Shown here in pieces: positions 1-8,264 of a stretch of 64,000 bases of DNA. The stretch comes from Sulfolobales archaeon HS-7 (GTDB lineage Archaea > Thermoproteota > Thermoprotei_A > Sulfolobales > Sulfolobaceae): the NCBI GenBank assembly GCA_019704295.1, contig AP024596.1, positions 62,001 to 126,000 on the forward strand, in the 5' to 3' direction. The position numbers were made by a program, and so were the translations under genes. Under the pieces are notes generated by a model, which had not been told where the DNA came from, did not search any database, and worked only from the letters and a program-made list of their open reading frames with translations. Each line of letters opens with the position of its first letter. Position 1 is the first letter of the stretch.

Positions 1-510
1 AATGATGCACAAGCTATTTCCCAGCTCTTATCGACCTTATCAGAAAAGGAAAAGGAGGTATATTCTACTCTAATGCAGAACAGAGATTCGCTGGAGAATC
101 AGATGTTAGACGACCTTAAATCTGTACACAAATACGTAATGGACTCCGGTGCTAAAAAGATCGGTGTTATAGGTTTTTGTATGGGAGGAGGTCTATCCTT
201 CCAAATCTCGACTATGGTTCCATTTGATGCAACTGTAGTATATTACGGAAGGAACCCTCGAAACATAGGCGACATATCTAAACTAAAGGGACCGGTTTTA
301 GCCATGTATGCTGGGGAGGACAGCGGTATAAATGCTGGACTTCCTGAACTTATGTCGGCGATCATAAAGTACAAGCCCTCATTTGAAATGAAGCTCTATC
401 CAGGTACTTACCACGCATTTGCAACTGAAGGAGGACCTGTCTATAACGAGGCTGCAGCAAAAGACGCATGGGAAAGAACGGTTAACTTTTACAAGAAGAA
501 CTTAGGGTGA
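1..510 (+). CDS. Dienelactone hydrolase family protein (5' truncated by window)
   Basis: This is an alpha/beta hydrolase of the dienelactone hydrolase family, a cytoplasmic esterase or lactonase type; its substrate cannot be told from the sequence. The frame is open from base 1, so the N-terminus lies outside the window. The nucleophile elbow reads GFCMGG (Cys nucleophile, typical of DLH), followed by the acid region in LAMYAGEDSGI and the catalytic His in YPGTYHAFATEG near the C-terminus. Visible length from base 1 is 169 residues, against about 230-260 usual for the family, so roughly a third is missing. An internal ATG at 73 is not the true start because the family fold begins earlier. A tiny ORF follows 4 bases after the stop. 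Confidence 0.88.
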   Translation, partial: NDAQAISQLLSTLSEKEKEVYSTLMQNRDSLENQMLDDLKSVHKYVMDSGAKKIGVIGFCMGGGLSFQISTMVPFDATVVYYGRNPRNIGDISKLKGPVLAMYAGEDSGINAGLPELMSAIIKYKPSFEMKLYPGTYHAFATEGGPVYNEAAAKDAWERTVNFYKKNLG

Positions 511-514
511 TCAA

Positions 515-625
515 ATGGAGGAAAAGAAGGGAGAAATCATTAATGATTGTTTTAACACGTGGGTAAGGATACTAGAAATGACTGAAAAAGAGATAAAGGG
601 GAAAGATAGTAAGGGAGAAAAATAA
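515..625 (+). CDS. Small hypothetical protein, 36 aa
   Basis: A short ATG-initiated frame (ends GEK, TAA) begins 4 bases after the dienelactone hydrolase stop and could be translationally coupled to it. The peptide is charged (many Lys and Glu) with one Cys and one Trp; no membrane segment or known motif is visible. I do not recognise a family. The tight spacing on the same strand is the main support; it could be a chance frame. Confidence 0.35.
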   Translation: MEEKKGEIINDCFNTWVRILEMTEKEIKGKDSKGEK

Positions 626-694
626 ACCCCTTTTCCTTAAGTGTAGCTAATAGTTTCGTCCTTAACTCTGAAGGTAAAGAATTTAACTTACTTC

Positions 695-1444
695 GTGAAT
701 TCTAGAAGCGTGGATATTACTTTTTCGATGAAACCAGTGGAGATAGGAAAGAAAGTAGTCAACGAATGTGAAAAATACGTAACGGTCCTTTCTCCAAAAA
801 TAGAAGACGAAACGTATAAATTAATACTAACTAAGGCATACGAGGGATGTAACGCTTTCATCTTCTCGCCAGATAGACGCGCTATAACTGCGTTAAATCT
901 GCAAGCCAATAAGTACAGGTGGGAGGAAGAAGAGAGATTAGCGAATGACGCAAGAAAAATTGAAAGAAACCTGAAAATCGTGAATTACCTCTTATATATT
1001 ACCGGAATATTAGCCGCACTGGGAGTGGGGTTAAGTTATTACTTACTGGCGGGATTTCTCTTTTATATAGCCCTTATTGCGATTGTTGCTTCTACTGTGG
1101 CCATATACATCGTAGAATTACGAGAGAAGAAAAACTATAGTTGGAGGATCGCAATAAATAGAAAATTCCTTGAGGACTTCATAGAGGAGGTGAAGGAAGA
1201 TAGGAAAAAGATGAAGAGGAGAATATATGCTAAGGAAATTCCCGATGTAATCAATGACGTTATTATCGTAAACGAGAAGCAAGGTATTTCCTTCTCCGCA
1301 CTTGGATTAGAACAACGGGATAGAATTACTACTGTGTTAAGATTTCAAACCAGTGAAGTAAACATGTCACCTGTCATAAAATCTCTCTGTGGAGCTACGT
1401 GTCTTGAGGAATTTCTAACGGTAATAAACGCAAAGAGCTCGTAA
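695..1444 (+). CDS. Hypothetical protein with two central membrane helices
   Basis: No family recognised. The 249-residue product starts with GTG. It has a soluble N-terminal part of about 90 residues, a charged coiled-coil-like stretch (YRWEEEERLANDARKIE), two adjacent hydrophobic helices at about residues 97-142, and a charged C-terminal domain of about 100 residues. This suggests a membrane hairpin with both soluble domains on the same side. It converges on the ClC gene, which ends 8 bases beyond this stop. The GTG is chosen because no ATG lies near the start of the open frame. Confidence 0.6.
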   Translation: MNSRSVDITFSMKPVEIGKKVVNECEKYVTVLSPKIEDETYKLILTKAYEGCNAFIFSPDRRAITALNLQANKYRWEEEERLANDARKIERNLKIVNYLLYITGILAALGVGLSYYLLAGFLFYIALIAIVASTVAIYIVELREKKNYSWRIAINRKFLEDFIEEVKEDRKKMKRRIYAKEIPDVINDVIIVNEKQGISFSALGLEQRDRITTVLRFQTSEVNMSPVIKSLCGATCLEEFLTVINAKSS

Positions 1445-1452
1445 TACTGGTA

Positions 1453-3219
1453 CTATTCTGTCGTGTTGACGTTTATTTTCTTGATCTCCTTTTCATAGAG
1501 GGACGTTATTTCCTCCATCGTAATTATACCGAAGAATTCCCCCTTTTCTACTACAGGAGCCCATCTAGATTTTGTCCTGGCCATAACGTCCAACGCATCC
1601 TCTAGAGTGCTAGTCCTCCTAACAGAAGGCACCCCACTATGCGCGTACTTTTCAACAGTTCCCTCCTTATTGATAATATCTCTCATGTAAACTATTCCCT
1701 GGAATTTGTTATCCTCAGTTACTACTGGAAGCGAAAGGACAAGGTTCTTCTGCATCAACTCAAGCGCATTATCGACGCGGTCGGATGGTCGTATCATTAG
1801 TTTAACGAGGTTGCATTGTTCAACCCTAAGTTTTTCCATTACTGGCTGTTCGTATTCCCGTGCATGGGCTGGTGATTCCTTGCGTGTTGGTACTTGGGAT
1901 TTATATATAGTGTTATTACCCGTGATTAGGTAGGCGATAGCGACAGCTATCATTGCTCCAGGCAGTAATTGAAAGCTTCCGGTCATCTCCGTAACCATTA
2001 CCATGACAGAGAGTGGAGCCTTTGCCGCTCCTCCGAAAGTAGAGACCATACCTATAATGACAAAGGGGGCTATTGATGGTACTAGGGTGGGAAAAAGTAT
2101 GTGGAATAGAAGACCTATGTCCCCTCCAAGAAATGCGCCTATGAATATACCTGGTGCAAACACCCCCCCGCTACCGCCAGACCCTATCGTTAGCGATGTC
2201 GCTATTATCTTAACAAATGGGAGTAGAGCTAACAAGAGGATAATCGGGATACCTATAGTGTAGAACTCGTTCAGCTTATTAAACTCAAGGAGATCAACCC
2301 AACCGTAACCAGTTGCTATAACTTCCGGAAAAACGAGAGCAATTAAACCCATTGAAAACGCTCCTATAACGGGCTTTAGGTAGTTTGATACTCTTAATCG
2401 CCTAAAGATATTAGTGACTTTGTAAAAGGTCTTGATGTACAGTATTCCCACCAATCCTGCGGCGATGCCCAATACGGCGTAAAGAGGTAGTCGTAGAGGA
2501 TCGAATGGTTCCACGTAATTTCCGAAGATAGGCGTAAAACCGACGACCGAACCAAAAATTGAATACCCGATTGCTGACGCCACAAGTGCCGGGTAAATAA
2601 CCTCTGGTTCCATGTCCCTTTTATAAAGAATCTCAGAAGCTAGAAGCGCGCCTCCAATTGGCGTTTTAAATATGGTACCAATCCCCGCCCCTATACCTAC
2701 AGCTACCGCTCTTCTTCTATCCTCTGGTGATAACTGTAACAAATCCGCTAAGATAGAACCAAGTCCCGCCGAAAGCTGGGCTGTTGGCCCTTCCCTTCCC
2801 GCACTTCCCCCTGACCCTATGGTAATGGCCGATGCAATGAGCTTTATGGGAACTACTCGCCACCTGATTTTTCCCTGCTTGTTATGATAAGCAGAAATCG
2901 CTGCATCAGTTCCATGTCCTTCAGCCTCCGGTGCAAAGGTGTATACTAAAAGACCTGAAATGCCACCACCTATTGCTGTAACCAGAGGGATGAGATAGAA
3001 CCTCTCTGCAGAGAAGGTGTAAGTTAGACTCCCTCCCTCTCCCAAAGGAACGGGTAGGGTTAAACCAACGATCTGTTTCAAAAACAGGTACTCAGCCAAC
3101 CTTATAGCAAAGTAGAACGTGAGAGACGAAAGCCCAGCTATCACCCCTAGGAGTAGTCCGAGCAAGAACCACTTCTCGAAGTATGGGAGGCGGGAGAGAT
3201 TATACATTGGATTAATCAT
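1453..3219 (-). CDS. ClC-family chloride channel or H+/Cl- antiporter with CBS domains
   Basis: A membrane chloride channel or transporter of the ClC family with a cytoplasmic pair of CBS domains. The selectivity signature GREGP is at residues 141-145, with the gating glutamate at 143. The second half carries [17 protein letters not shown] (about residue 345), the conserved GxFxP loop. About ten hydrophobic segments run to residue ~440. Two CBS repeats (about 460-575) could bind adenine nucleotides. At 588 residues it matches prokaryotic ClC-CBS proteins. In an acidophile it could serve acid resistance or charge balance; that is inference. It converges with the hypothetical membrane gene; its start is ATG. 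Confidence 0.93.
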   Translation of the reverse strand: MINPMYNLSRLPYFEKWFLLGLLLGVIAGLSSLTFYFAIRLAEYLFLKQIVGLTLPVPLGEGGSLTYTFSAERFYLIPLVTAIGGGISGLLVYTFAPEAEGHGTDAAISAYHNKQGKIRWRVVPIKLIASAITIGSGGSAGREGPTAQLSAGLGSILADLLQLSPEDRRRAVAVGIGAGIGTIFKTPIGGALLASEILYKRDMEPEVIYPALVASAIGYSIFGSVVGFTPIFGNYVEPFDPLRLPLYAVLGIAAGLVGILYIKTFYKVTNIFRRLRVSNYLKPVIGAFSMGLIALVFPEVIATGYGWVDLLEFNKLNEFYTIGIPIILLLALLPFVKIIATSLTIGSGGSGGVFAPGIFIGAFLGGDIGLLFHILFPTLVPSIAPFVIIGMVSTFGGAAKAPLSVMVMVTEMTGSFQLLPGAMIAVAIAYLITGNNTIYKSQVPTRKESPAHAREYEQPVMEKLRVEQCNLVKLMIRPSDRVDNALELMQKNLVLSLPVVTEDNKFQGIVYMRDIINKEGTVEKYAHSGVPSVRRTSTLEDALDVMARTKSRWAPVVEKGEFFGIITMEEITSLYEKEIKKINVNTTE

Positions 3220-3617
3220 TATGTCATTTTGAAATAAAGTTAGGGGTAATTCACGTCTCCTTTGCGAGTTTAGTTTATTTCATGGAACATAACAAATCTA
3301 ATTCAATGCTATCGCAATGACTGAGGGGATTTATGCTTAGTTAGACCTTGAGGGTAAAGGGAAAAATCTCTTATAAGGCACTGCATAACACGTCCTTCTC
3401 TGGGGAATACTAGGAATTATGGTTTGGAATGCTTATTACGTAGAAGCTAATCACCTTGGTTTTTATGGTCTGACAAAGTATAGATTTAGAAATTTATTAT
3501 GTTTTATCTTTCTTTCTCAATTTAATTTACAATAGAACCTGAATAGCCAAAGTTAAGGGACATTCAATGAGGAATTCTTGAAAACCAATTTTTAGTTAGG
3601 ACTATTTATTGTGCCAT
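3220..3617. other. Intergenic stretch, holds one TIR element
   Basis: About 400 bases between divergent genes with no supported coding region. The middle (3332-3482) is a short element with 29-bp terminal inverted repeats, listed separately. The rest is A+T rich and should contain the promoters of the ClC gene (minus) and the FAD oxidoreductase (plus); I see no clear TATA box immediately upstream of 3618. Confidence 0.6.
3332..3482. repeat. 151-bp TIR element (MITE-like), copy 1
   Basis: A non-coding element bounded by imperfect inverted repeats of about 29 bp: the left end starts TATGCTTAGTTAGACC and the right end, read in reverse complement, starts TATACTTTGTCAGACC. The left ~95 bp resemble 33752-33850, including a shared GGCACTGCATAACACG block. 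No target duplication is evident. It looks like a deletion derivative of the element at 33752-34020. Confidence 0.7.
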
Positions 3618-4466
3618 ATGAAAGTAGCAATTATCGGAGCAGGTTATGCAGGACTTAACGCGTATTACTCCTTGAAGGGGAGATCCGTTGAGATCATCTC
3701 GGAAGGGGAAAACTTCACGTTTTACACAAACTCTTACCTGCAAGACAAAATAGCAAGAGTGGATTTCGTAAGGGTAAGTAAAGTAACAGAGGTGGATCTG
3801 AAGGATGGTAGTTTTAAGGCTAAACAAGAGGAAAAGCCTGACGTGCTGATCGTTGCCGTTGGATGTAACCACACTGAACAGCTAAAGGTGATAAGGGATT
3901 ACATATCAAAGGGGGGATGCATATCATCTGAAACGAAATATGACGAGTATATGGCTATACAATCTGCGCTCTACCTGTCAAAGCGTTCAAGGGCCGCTAA
4001 ATATCACGGTGAATTCATGAAGTGGTTAGGAAGGGGGGTTGATCAAAAGTTAAGTAATTTTCTAGAGAGAAATGGAGTAGATACTTGTGAATCCCCATCC
4101 CACGTTATACCTCAATGTAACCCCAATCTCTTTGACGAGTTCATTCCAGTTAATAGTTACCTAATGCATGGTAGAACCTTCGTTATAGGCGATATAGCCG
4201 ACTACGGTCCGAAACTAGGCGAACTTTCCATGCGAATGGGAATTCACGTCGGTAGGGAAATCTCTCACGGATTAAGTCGCTTTATCCCCATTTACATACA
4301 CATGTTTCAGGGAAAGAAACGAGGTCTAAGGATAGTGAGTGACGTTCCGTGGGGAGGTAGAAAAGTAATTGTAAGGGAATCCGTTCTTTACAACTTTATG
4401 AAGTCCTTCATTAACGTCTACTATCCGTTGAGGAAAGGGAGAATGGGTTTCCTGGTAAAGATTTAA
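3618..4466 (+). CDS. FAD-dependent pyridine nucleotide-disulfide type oxidoreductase
   Basis: A small flavoprotein related to type II NADH dehydrogenases and sulfide:quinone oxidoreductases. The N-terminus has the Rossmann dinucleotide fold (MKVAIIGAGYAGLNA) and the second FAD motif is FVIGDIADYG near residue 195. At 282 residues it is shorter than typical NDH-2 or SQR (about 370-400), so the membrane-anchoring C-terminal part is reduced; the electron acceptor cannot be assigned. I chose ATG 3618 rather than the in-frame TTG at 3609, because the Rossmann strand starts immediately after it. It converges on the UbiA gene 12 bases away. Confidence 0.75.
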   Translation: MKVAIIGAGYAGLNAYYSLKGRSVEIISEGENFTFYTNSYLQDKIARVDFVRVSKVTEVDLKDGSFKAKQEEKPDVLIVAVGCNHTEQLKVIRDYISKGGCISSETKYDEYMAIQSALYLSKRSRAAKYHGEFMKWLGRGVDQKLSNFLERNGVDTCESPSHVIPQCNPNLFDEFIPVNSYLMHGRTFVIGDIADYGPKLGELSMRMGIHVGREISHGLSRFIPIYIHMFQGKKRGLRIVSDVPWGGRKVIVRESVLYNFMKSFINVYYPLRKGRMGFLVKI

Positions 4467-4478
4467 CAGGTAAGTTAG

Positions 4479-5387
4479 TTACAGAATTCGCGGGAAACCT
4501 AATATAACGTCGAGAATCACTCCCAACCCTAAGACGATTGATGAGTAAATGTTGAAATAAAACGCCTTTCCGAAGTTTCCAGACGTAGCATAAGCATAAG
4601 CCCTTAGCATGATCAAGCCGTGAAGCAATGTTGCCAAGTAGGATATAGCTCCTAACGAATACCAGTAATCCCCGACGAAGGCTAAGGTAACTGAGGCCAC
4701 CTGATTAAGACCTGCGAAGGCGAGGGCTCTTTTCCCTAACGTGACTGCAAAACTATGTAGGCCCATCTCTCGGTCGAAATCCTCATCAGGTATATGATTG
4801 TAAAGATCAAATCCTACCGCCCAAAAAACAGTTGCAACTATGAAGAACCAAGGAAGTCTGTAAATCAGGGTCGTAAACGAGGAGACATCCCCGCCTATTC
4901 CCGCTACTGCTCCTCCAAACACTGCGAGGGCCTGTATCGATGCCAAGTGGTAGTTTGCAAGAGAAGTTATTCTCTTCATATATGGGTAGGACATTGTAAC
5001 TCCAGCTACTAGGGGGGAGAACAGAAGTGCCCAGAAGTTAATGAAATAGGTCGAAACGAAAAAGCCAATTAGACCTATGGCTATCATAATTTTCGCTTCC
5101 CTAACTGTTATTGCCCCAGTAACCAAGGGTCTATTTTTCGTTCTAGGATTCCTTGAGTCTATATCCCTGTCCGCTAAGTTGTCATTAGTCATTCCAGCTA
5201 TTCTGAGGAAAAATAACGATACAAAGACAAGGATCAGGATCCTTAACGTGGGAATCCCCCTTAACGCTACGAATGCACCCAGGTAGGCCATTGGTAAACT
5301 GAAGAACGTCTGCTCTATTCTAAGGAATTTCATTATAACGTAAAGCTTTCCTTTGTTTCCTCCTAGGCCTCCTGGATCCCACGCCAT
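4479..5387 (-). CDS. UbiA-family prenyltransferase
   Basis: An integral membrane prenyltransferase of the UbiA superfamily, which moves a polyprenyl diphosphate onto an aromatic or glyceryl acceptor. In archaea, members make quinones, heme O/A or archaeal lipids, and the acceptor here is not determined. Two aspartate-rich motifs are visible: NDNLADRDID and DLYNHIPDEDFDRE, and there are about eight hydrophobic helices. The start is uncertain. The frame is open to 5462; ATG 5387 keeps the stretch GKLYVIMKFLRIEQT that aligns with other family N-termini. ATG 5333 would trim it. Confidence 0.85.
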   Translation of the reverse strand: MAWDPGGLGGNKGKLYVIMKFLRIEQTFFSLPMAYLGAFVALRGIPTLRILILVFVSLFFLRIAGMTNDNLADRDIDSRNPRTKNRPLVTGAITVREAKIMIAIGLIGFFVSTYFINFWALLFSPLVAGVTMSYPYMKRITSLANYHLASIQALAVFGGAVAGIGGDVSSFTTLIYRLPWFFIVATVFWAVGFDLYNHIPDEDFDREMGLHSFAVTLGKRALAFAGLNQVASVTLAFVGDYWYSLGAISYLATLLHGLIMLRAYAYATSGNFGKAFYFNIYSSIVLGLGVILDVILGFPRIL

Positions 5388-5537
5388 AGTAAACGATACC
5401 TTGCAAAAGTTAAGAGTTTTACTATTTGGATTTTTTACTAGGAAGGTTTGGGGAGAGAACACTGTTCATAAAAAGAGCAGACGTAATGCGTCCATGATGT
5501 GTAATTGAGGTTTAGTTAAACCAAAATCCGTAGTAAA

Positions 5538-5550
5538 AAAATATAAAATC
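5538..5550 (+). promoter_or_regulatory. TATA box of the 5573 hydrolase
   Basis: An AAATATAAAAT element is centred about 29 bases before ATG 5573, the spacing expected for an archaeal TATA box driving a leaderless transcript. No other gene lies between. Confidence 0.55.
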
Positions 5551-5572
5551 CCTAAAGTTGTTATACTAAACT

Positions 5573-6157
5573 ATGGAAAAATTCATCGAGTTAAGTAGGG
5601 GAAAAATTAGGTTCATTGAGATGGGGGAGGGAGATCGAACGGTTATCCTATTTCATGGTGCCAGATTTACCGCTGATACTTGGAGTCAGGTTGGAACGCT
5701 AGAAGCTATTGCTAACGCGGGATTCAGGGCAGTTGCAGTAGACTTCCCTGGATTCGGTAAGTCTAAGGGAAATTACGCATCGCTCAATCAGTTTGTGGAG
5801 GAATTCGTTAGGATGTTCAATAAACCCGTGTTACTTGGCGCCTCAATGGGAGGCGAGCAGGCTCTCAGCTTCTCAGTGAATCATCCGGATTTGATTAGCG
5901 GACTTATCTTAGTTGGTGCCGTTAGTGTAGCTAATTATTCAAAGGAGTTGAACAAAATAAAGGACATACCTATACTACTGATTTGGGGGAAACGCGATAC
6001 AGTGTCTCCAATTGAAAACGCAAGGTTAATACAGGGAGTTATCCCCCACGCAATACTGGTGCATGTAGGGGAACAACATGCCTGTTACCTCGACGATCCA
6101 AAGGGATTTAACGAAGAGGTGAGAAAATTCCTAACGAACTTGATCAAATTACGTTAA
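5573..6157 (+). CDS. Alpha/beta hydrolase
   Basis: A compact 194-residue alpha/beta hydrolase, probably a carboxylesterase-like enzyme in the cytoplasm. The oxyanion HG motif (LFHGARF) is near residue 28, the nucleophile elbow is GASMGG (Ser about 91), the acidic residue is in WGKRDTVSP (about 142), and the His is in GEQHACYL (about 168). There is little or no cap domain, which explains the short length. It has its own TATA box. Its 3' end overlaps an upstream extension of the DUF2250 frame, which suggests coupling. Confidence 0.85.
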   Translation: MEKFIELSRGKIRFIEMGEGDRTVILFHGARFTADTWSQVGTLEAIANAGFRAVAVDFPGFGKSKGNYASLNQFVEEFVRMFNKPVLLGASMGGEQALSFSVNHPDLISGLILVGAVSVANYSKELNKIKDIPILLIWGKRDTVSPIENARLIQGVIPHAILVHVGEQHACYLDDPKGFNEEVRKFLTNLIKLR

Positions 6158-6207
6158 GGGAAGTTCTCTCAGATCGGAGATACGTCATTATACTCAATCA
6201 CCTTAAG

Positions 6208-6750
6208 ATGGCTAACGTCGATTACGGGAAGTCCATAATGATGAACACCAAAATACCCATAGAGGATGTTGTAATGCTTCTTGAGAAATTAGAGTCCATG
6301 GGTCTTATAGAGAGGGTTATGGGTTCTGCTCTGAAGAACACTAAGGCCAAGTTTAAGTTAAGTCCAGAAGTACATAAACACCACACTTACTACACGCTTA
6401 CTAGAAAAGGGGACATCATCTTAAGGGAATTACAGCACAAAGGAATTGACGCATATGTCGAAATAGTAAAGGAAAAGCCTGAGTACGCGCGTTACCTGAC
6501 GCTTGCTAAGGAACTAAATGCTGATCATGCACTGACCTATGCTAAGCTCTTGCACAGGCCCTTGGAAACCGTTATTAAGGAAATTGAGGAGTTAGTGAGT
6601 TTGGGATTAATGGAGGAGAAAAAGCAGAAGATAATAAAGTTCGGGGAGAGGAAATCCAAGCCTAAAAAGGAAACGAGAACACATCACAAATACTACGGTC
6701 TATCAAGAACGGGCGAACTAGTTGTGAGGAAGATCAACGGTAAAAACTGA
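6208..6750 (+). CDS. DUF2250 tandem winged-helix protein
   Basis: Looks like the archaeal DUF2250 family: two related winged-helix units, each ending in a His-rich wing (HKHHTYYTL and THHKYYGLS), which suggests a DNA-binding regulator. The listed start is the first ATG, but it sits inside the first helix of the fold. The same frame is open back to 6112, overlapping the hydrolase end, and encodes a plausible N-terminus ending in RYVIILNHLK just before this ATG. That extension has no ATG, GTG or TTG; an ATT at 6148 is the best-placed candidate. See findings. Confidence 0.78.
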   Translation: MANVDYGKSIMMNTKIPIEDVVMLLEKLESMGLIERVMGSALKNTKAKFKLSPEVHKHHTYYTLTRKGDIILRELQHKGIDAYVEIVKEKPEYARYLTLAKELNADHALTYAKLLHRPLETVIKEIEELVSLGLMEEKKQKIIKFGERKSKPKKETRTHHKYYGLSRTGELVVRKINGKN

Positions 6751-6779
6751 TATGTCAGGTCGCTCTAGGTGCAGGGAAG

Positions 6780-7145
6780 TTACCTAAGACTTAATATATT
6801 CTCATTTCCCTTAATCCTTTTCCTGTTTGAAAACCCCTCGCCAACGTAGTGCCAGTACATTATCTCCGGTTCACCATATCTCCAGCATAAGTAAGCCGGA
6901 GCGTCGTTAATGACGGCTGGAAAGTCTACTATTCCCTTTTCAACGTCCCTTATTATGATTCCCTTCTTAGCTATTTCGCTTACTATACTATCAACCTCCG
7001 ACACATATATAGACAGAAGTTGCTTTTCCCCCATAACGAGCGACTCCTCTACTTCCCTCCTCAACTTCTTTAATTCTTTTACTCTCTCTCTAACCCATGG
7101 CAGAAGTTCGCTAGCTGTCTCGAGGTCAAAATAAGGATAACTCAT
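6780..7145 (-). CDS. DUF2203 family protein
   Basis: A 121-residue protein of the DUF2203 family, function unknown. The sequence shows an N-terminal helical coiled coil (ERVKELKKLRREVEESL) and the conserved C-terminal part: GIVDFPAVIND followed by YLCWRYGEPEIMYWH, with family-typical Trp, Glu and His residues. It is divergent from the cation exchanger with 38 bases between starts, so the two probably have back-to-back promoters. Confidence 0.85.
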   Translation of the reverse strand: MSYPYFDLETASELLPWVRERVKELKKLRREVEESLVMGEKQLLSIYVSEVDSIVSEIAKKGIIIRDVEKGIVDFPAVINDAPAYLCWRYGEPEIMYWHYVGEGFSNRKRIKGNENILSLR

Positions 7146-7183
7146 AATGGTTATTTATTTTCCTCTATTAAAAATACTCGCTC

Positions 7184-8080
7184 ATGCTCTTGGCTTTAGC
7201 AGTGACTTTAACATCGCTTATAGGCATTGCCTTATCATCGTTCATCCTTTCACGTGGGATCGAAGCTCTAGAGGAGTCCTTTGGACAGGGAACTGCTGGG
7301 GGATTAATACTAGGGTTCATCGAATCGCTACCTGAGACGATTGTGGTAATTGAGGCCCTCGCATTAAAAAGTCCTCAGATTGCAATTGGCGCATCGTTAG
7401 GTGGTAGCATAATTCTTTTTACCTTAATGTCGGGGATTGTAGTACTCTCTTCTTATCTAAAGGAAAGAGGTCCTCTACTCCTTCGGGAAGACTATAAGAC
7501 AGAAGCTATTTTTAACTTAGGTGCTGTTATGTGCGTTCTCATAATTCTGTTTTTCTTTGAAGTAAATCTCGTGAGCGGAGTAATTCTCATTGCCTTTTAC
7601 TTACTATACTCCGCTCTAAGGATCAAAAGGAGAAAAGGAGGAAAGATTAAAATCAGGAATTTAATCCAAATCTTAATAGCGGTTGCATTAACGGTGGTTA
7701 TAGCTCCCTTTTTTCTCTCAAATCTAATTTTACTGTCGACTCAGACTCGGATACCATTAATTTGGCTTTCGTTAGTTATTTCTCCTATAGGCGCTGACGT
7801 GGAGGAATTAATTAACGGATTAATACTAGCACTTATGGGGAAAGGTTCGATAGCGATAGTCAGTTTTCTCGGCGCTAAGCTGGAGAACTTCACCTTACTT
7901 CTAGGATTCACGGGTTTATTCTACGAAGTTAATCTAAGGTTATATTATTCTGAGGTATTTCCCTCGATCTTATTCTCCCTCATATTTATTCTACTAGTAT
8001 TTAGGGGGAAAATAGGAAGGATAGAGGGAGTAATTCTGATACTTCTGTACTTTCTGGCAATATCAATTCCATTCTTGTGA
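7184..8080 (+). CDS. Sodium/calcium (CaCA) exchanger family membrane protein
   Basis: A membrane cation antiporter of the CaCA superfamily, exchanging Ca2+ or another cation against H+ or Na+. Two inverted alpha-repeats are visible: GFIESLPETIVVIEAL (about residues 45-60) followed by GASLGGSI, and SPIGADVEELINGLIL (about 202-217) followed by FLGAKLENF. The acidic residues of LPE and DVEE would bind the ion. About ten hydrophobic helices, 298 residues, within the usual range. Specificity cannot be read from the sequence. Start ATG 7184 is taken because the first helix begins directly after it. Confidence 0.82.
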   Translation: MLLALAVTLTSLIGIALSSFILSRGIEALEESFGQGTAGGLILGFIESLPETIVVIEALALKSPQIAIGASLGGSIILFTLMSGIVVLSSYLKERGPLLLREDYKTEAIFNLGAVMCVLIILFFFEVNLVSGVILIAFYLLYSALRIKRRKGGKIKIRNLIQILIAVALTVVIAPFFLSNLILLSTQTRIPLIWLSLVISPIGADVEELINGLILALMGKGSIAIVSFLGAKLENFTLLLGFTGLFYEVNLRLYYSEVFPSILFSLIFILLVFRGKIGRIEGVILILLYFLAISIPFL

Positions 8081-8264
8081 TTCGCATTTACAGGTATGGG
8101 CAATAAGAATGAGGATTCCTTATTCTATATTTTTGTTGAAAAGTCCAATTAATAATATCTTACTAATGTGAGATTTTCTGTAAAATAACACTAGAAATGA
8201 TACCAATAAGGCGACGTATTTAACAAGGATAAATCTTAAATGACGTTCTTCCGTGCCCTTAAAC

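Noticed and set aside
3609-3617. TTG start for the FAD oxidoreductase
   Set aside because: The Rossmann strand begins right at ATG 3618, and the three extra residues have no support.
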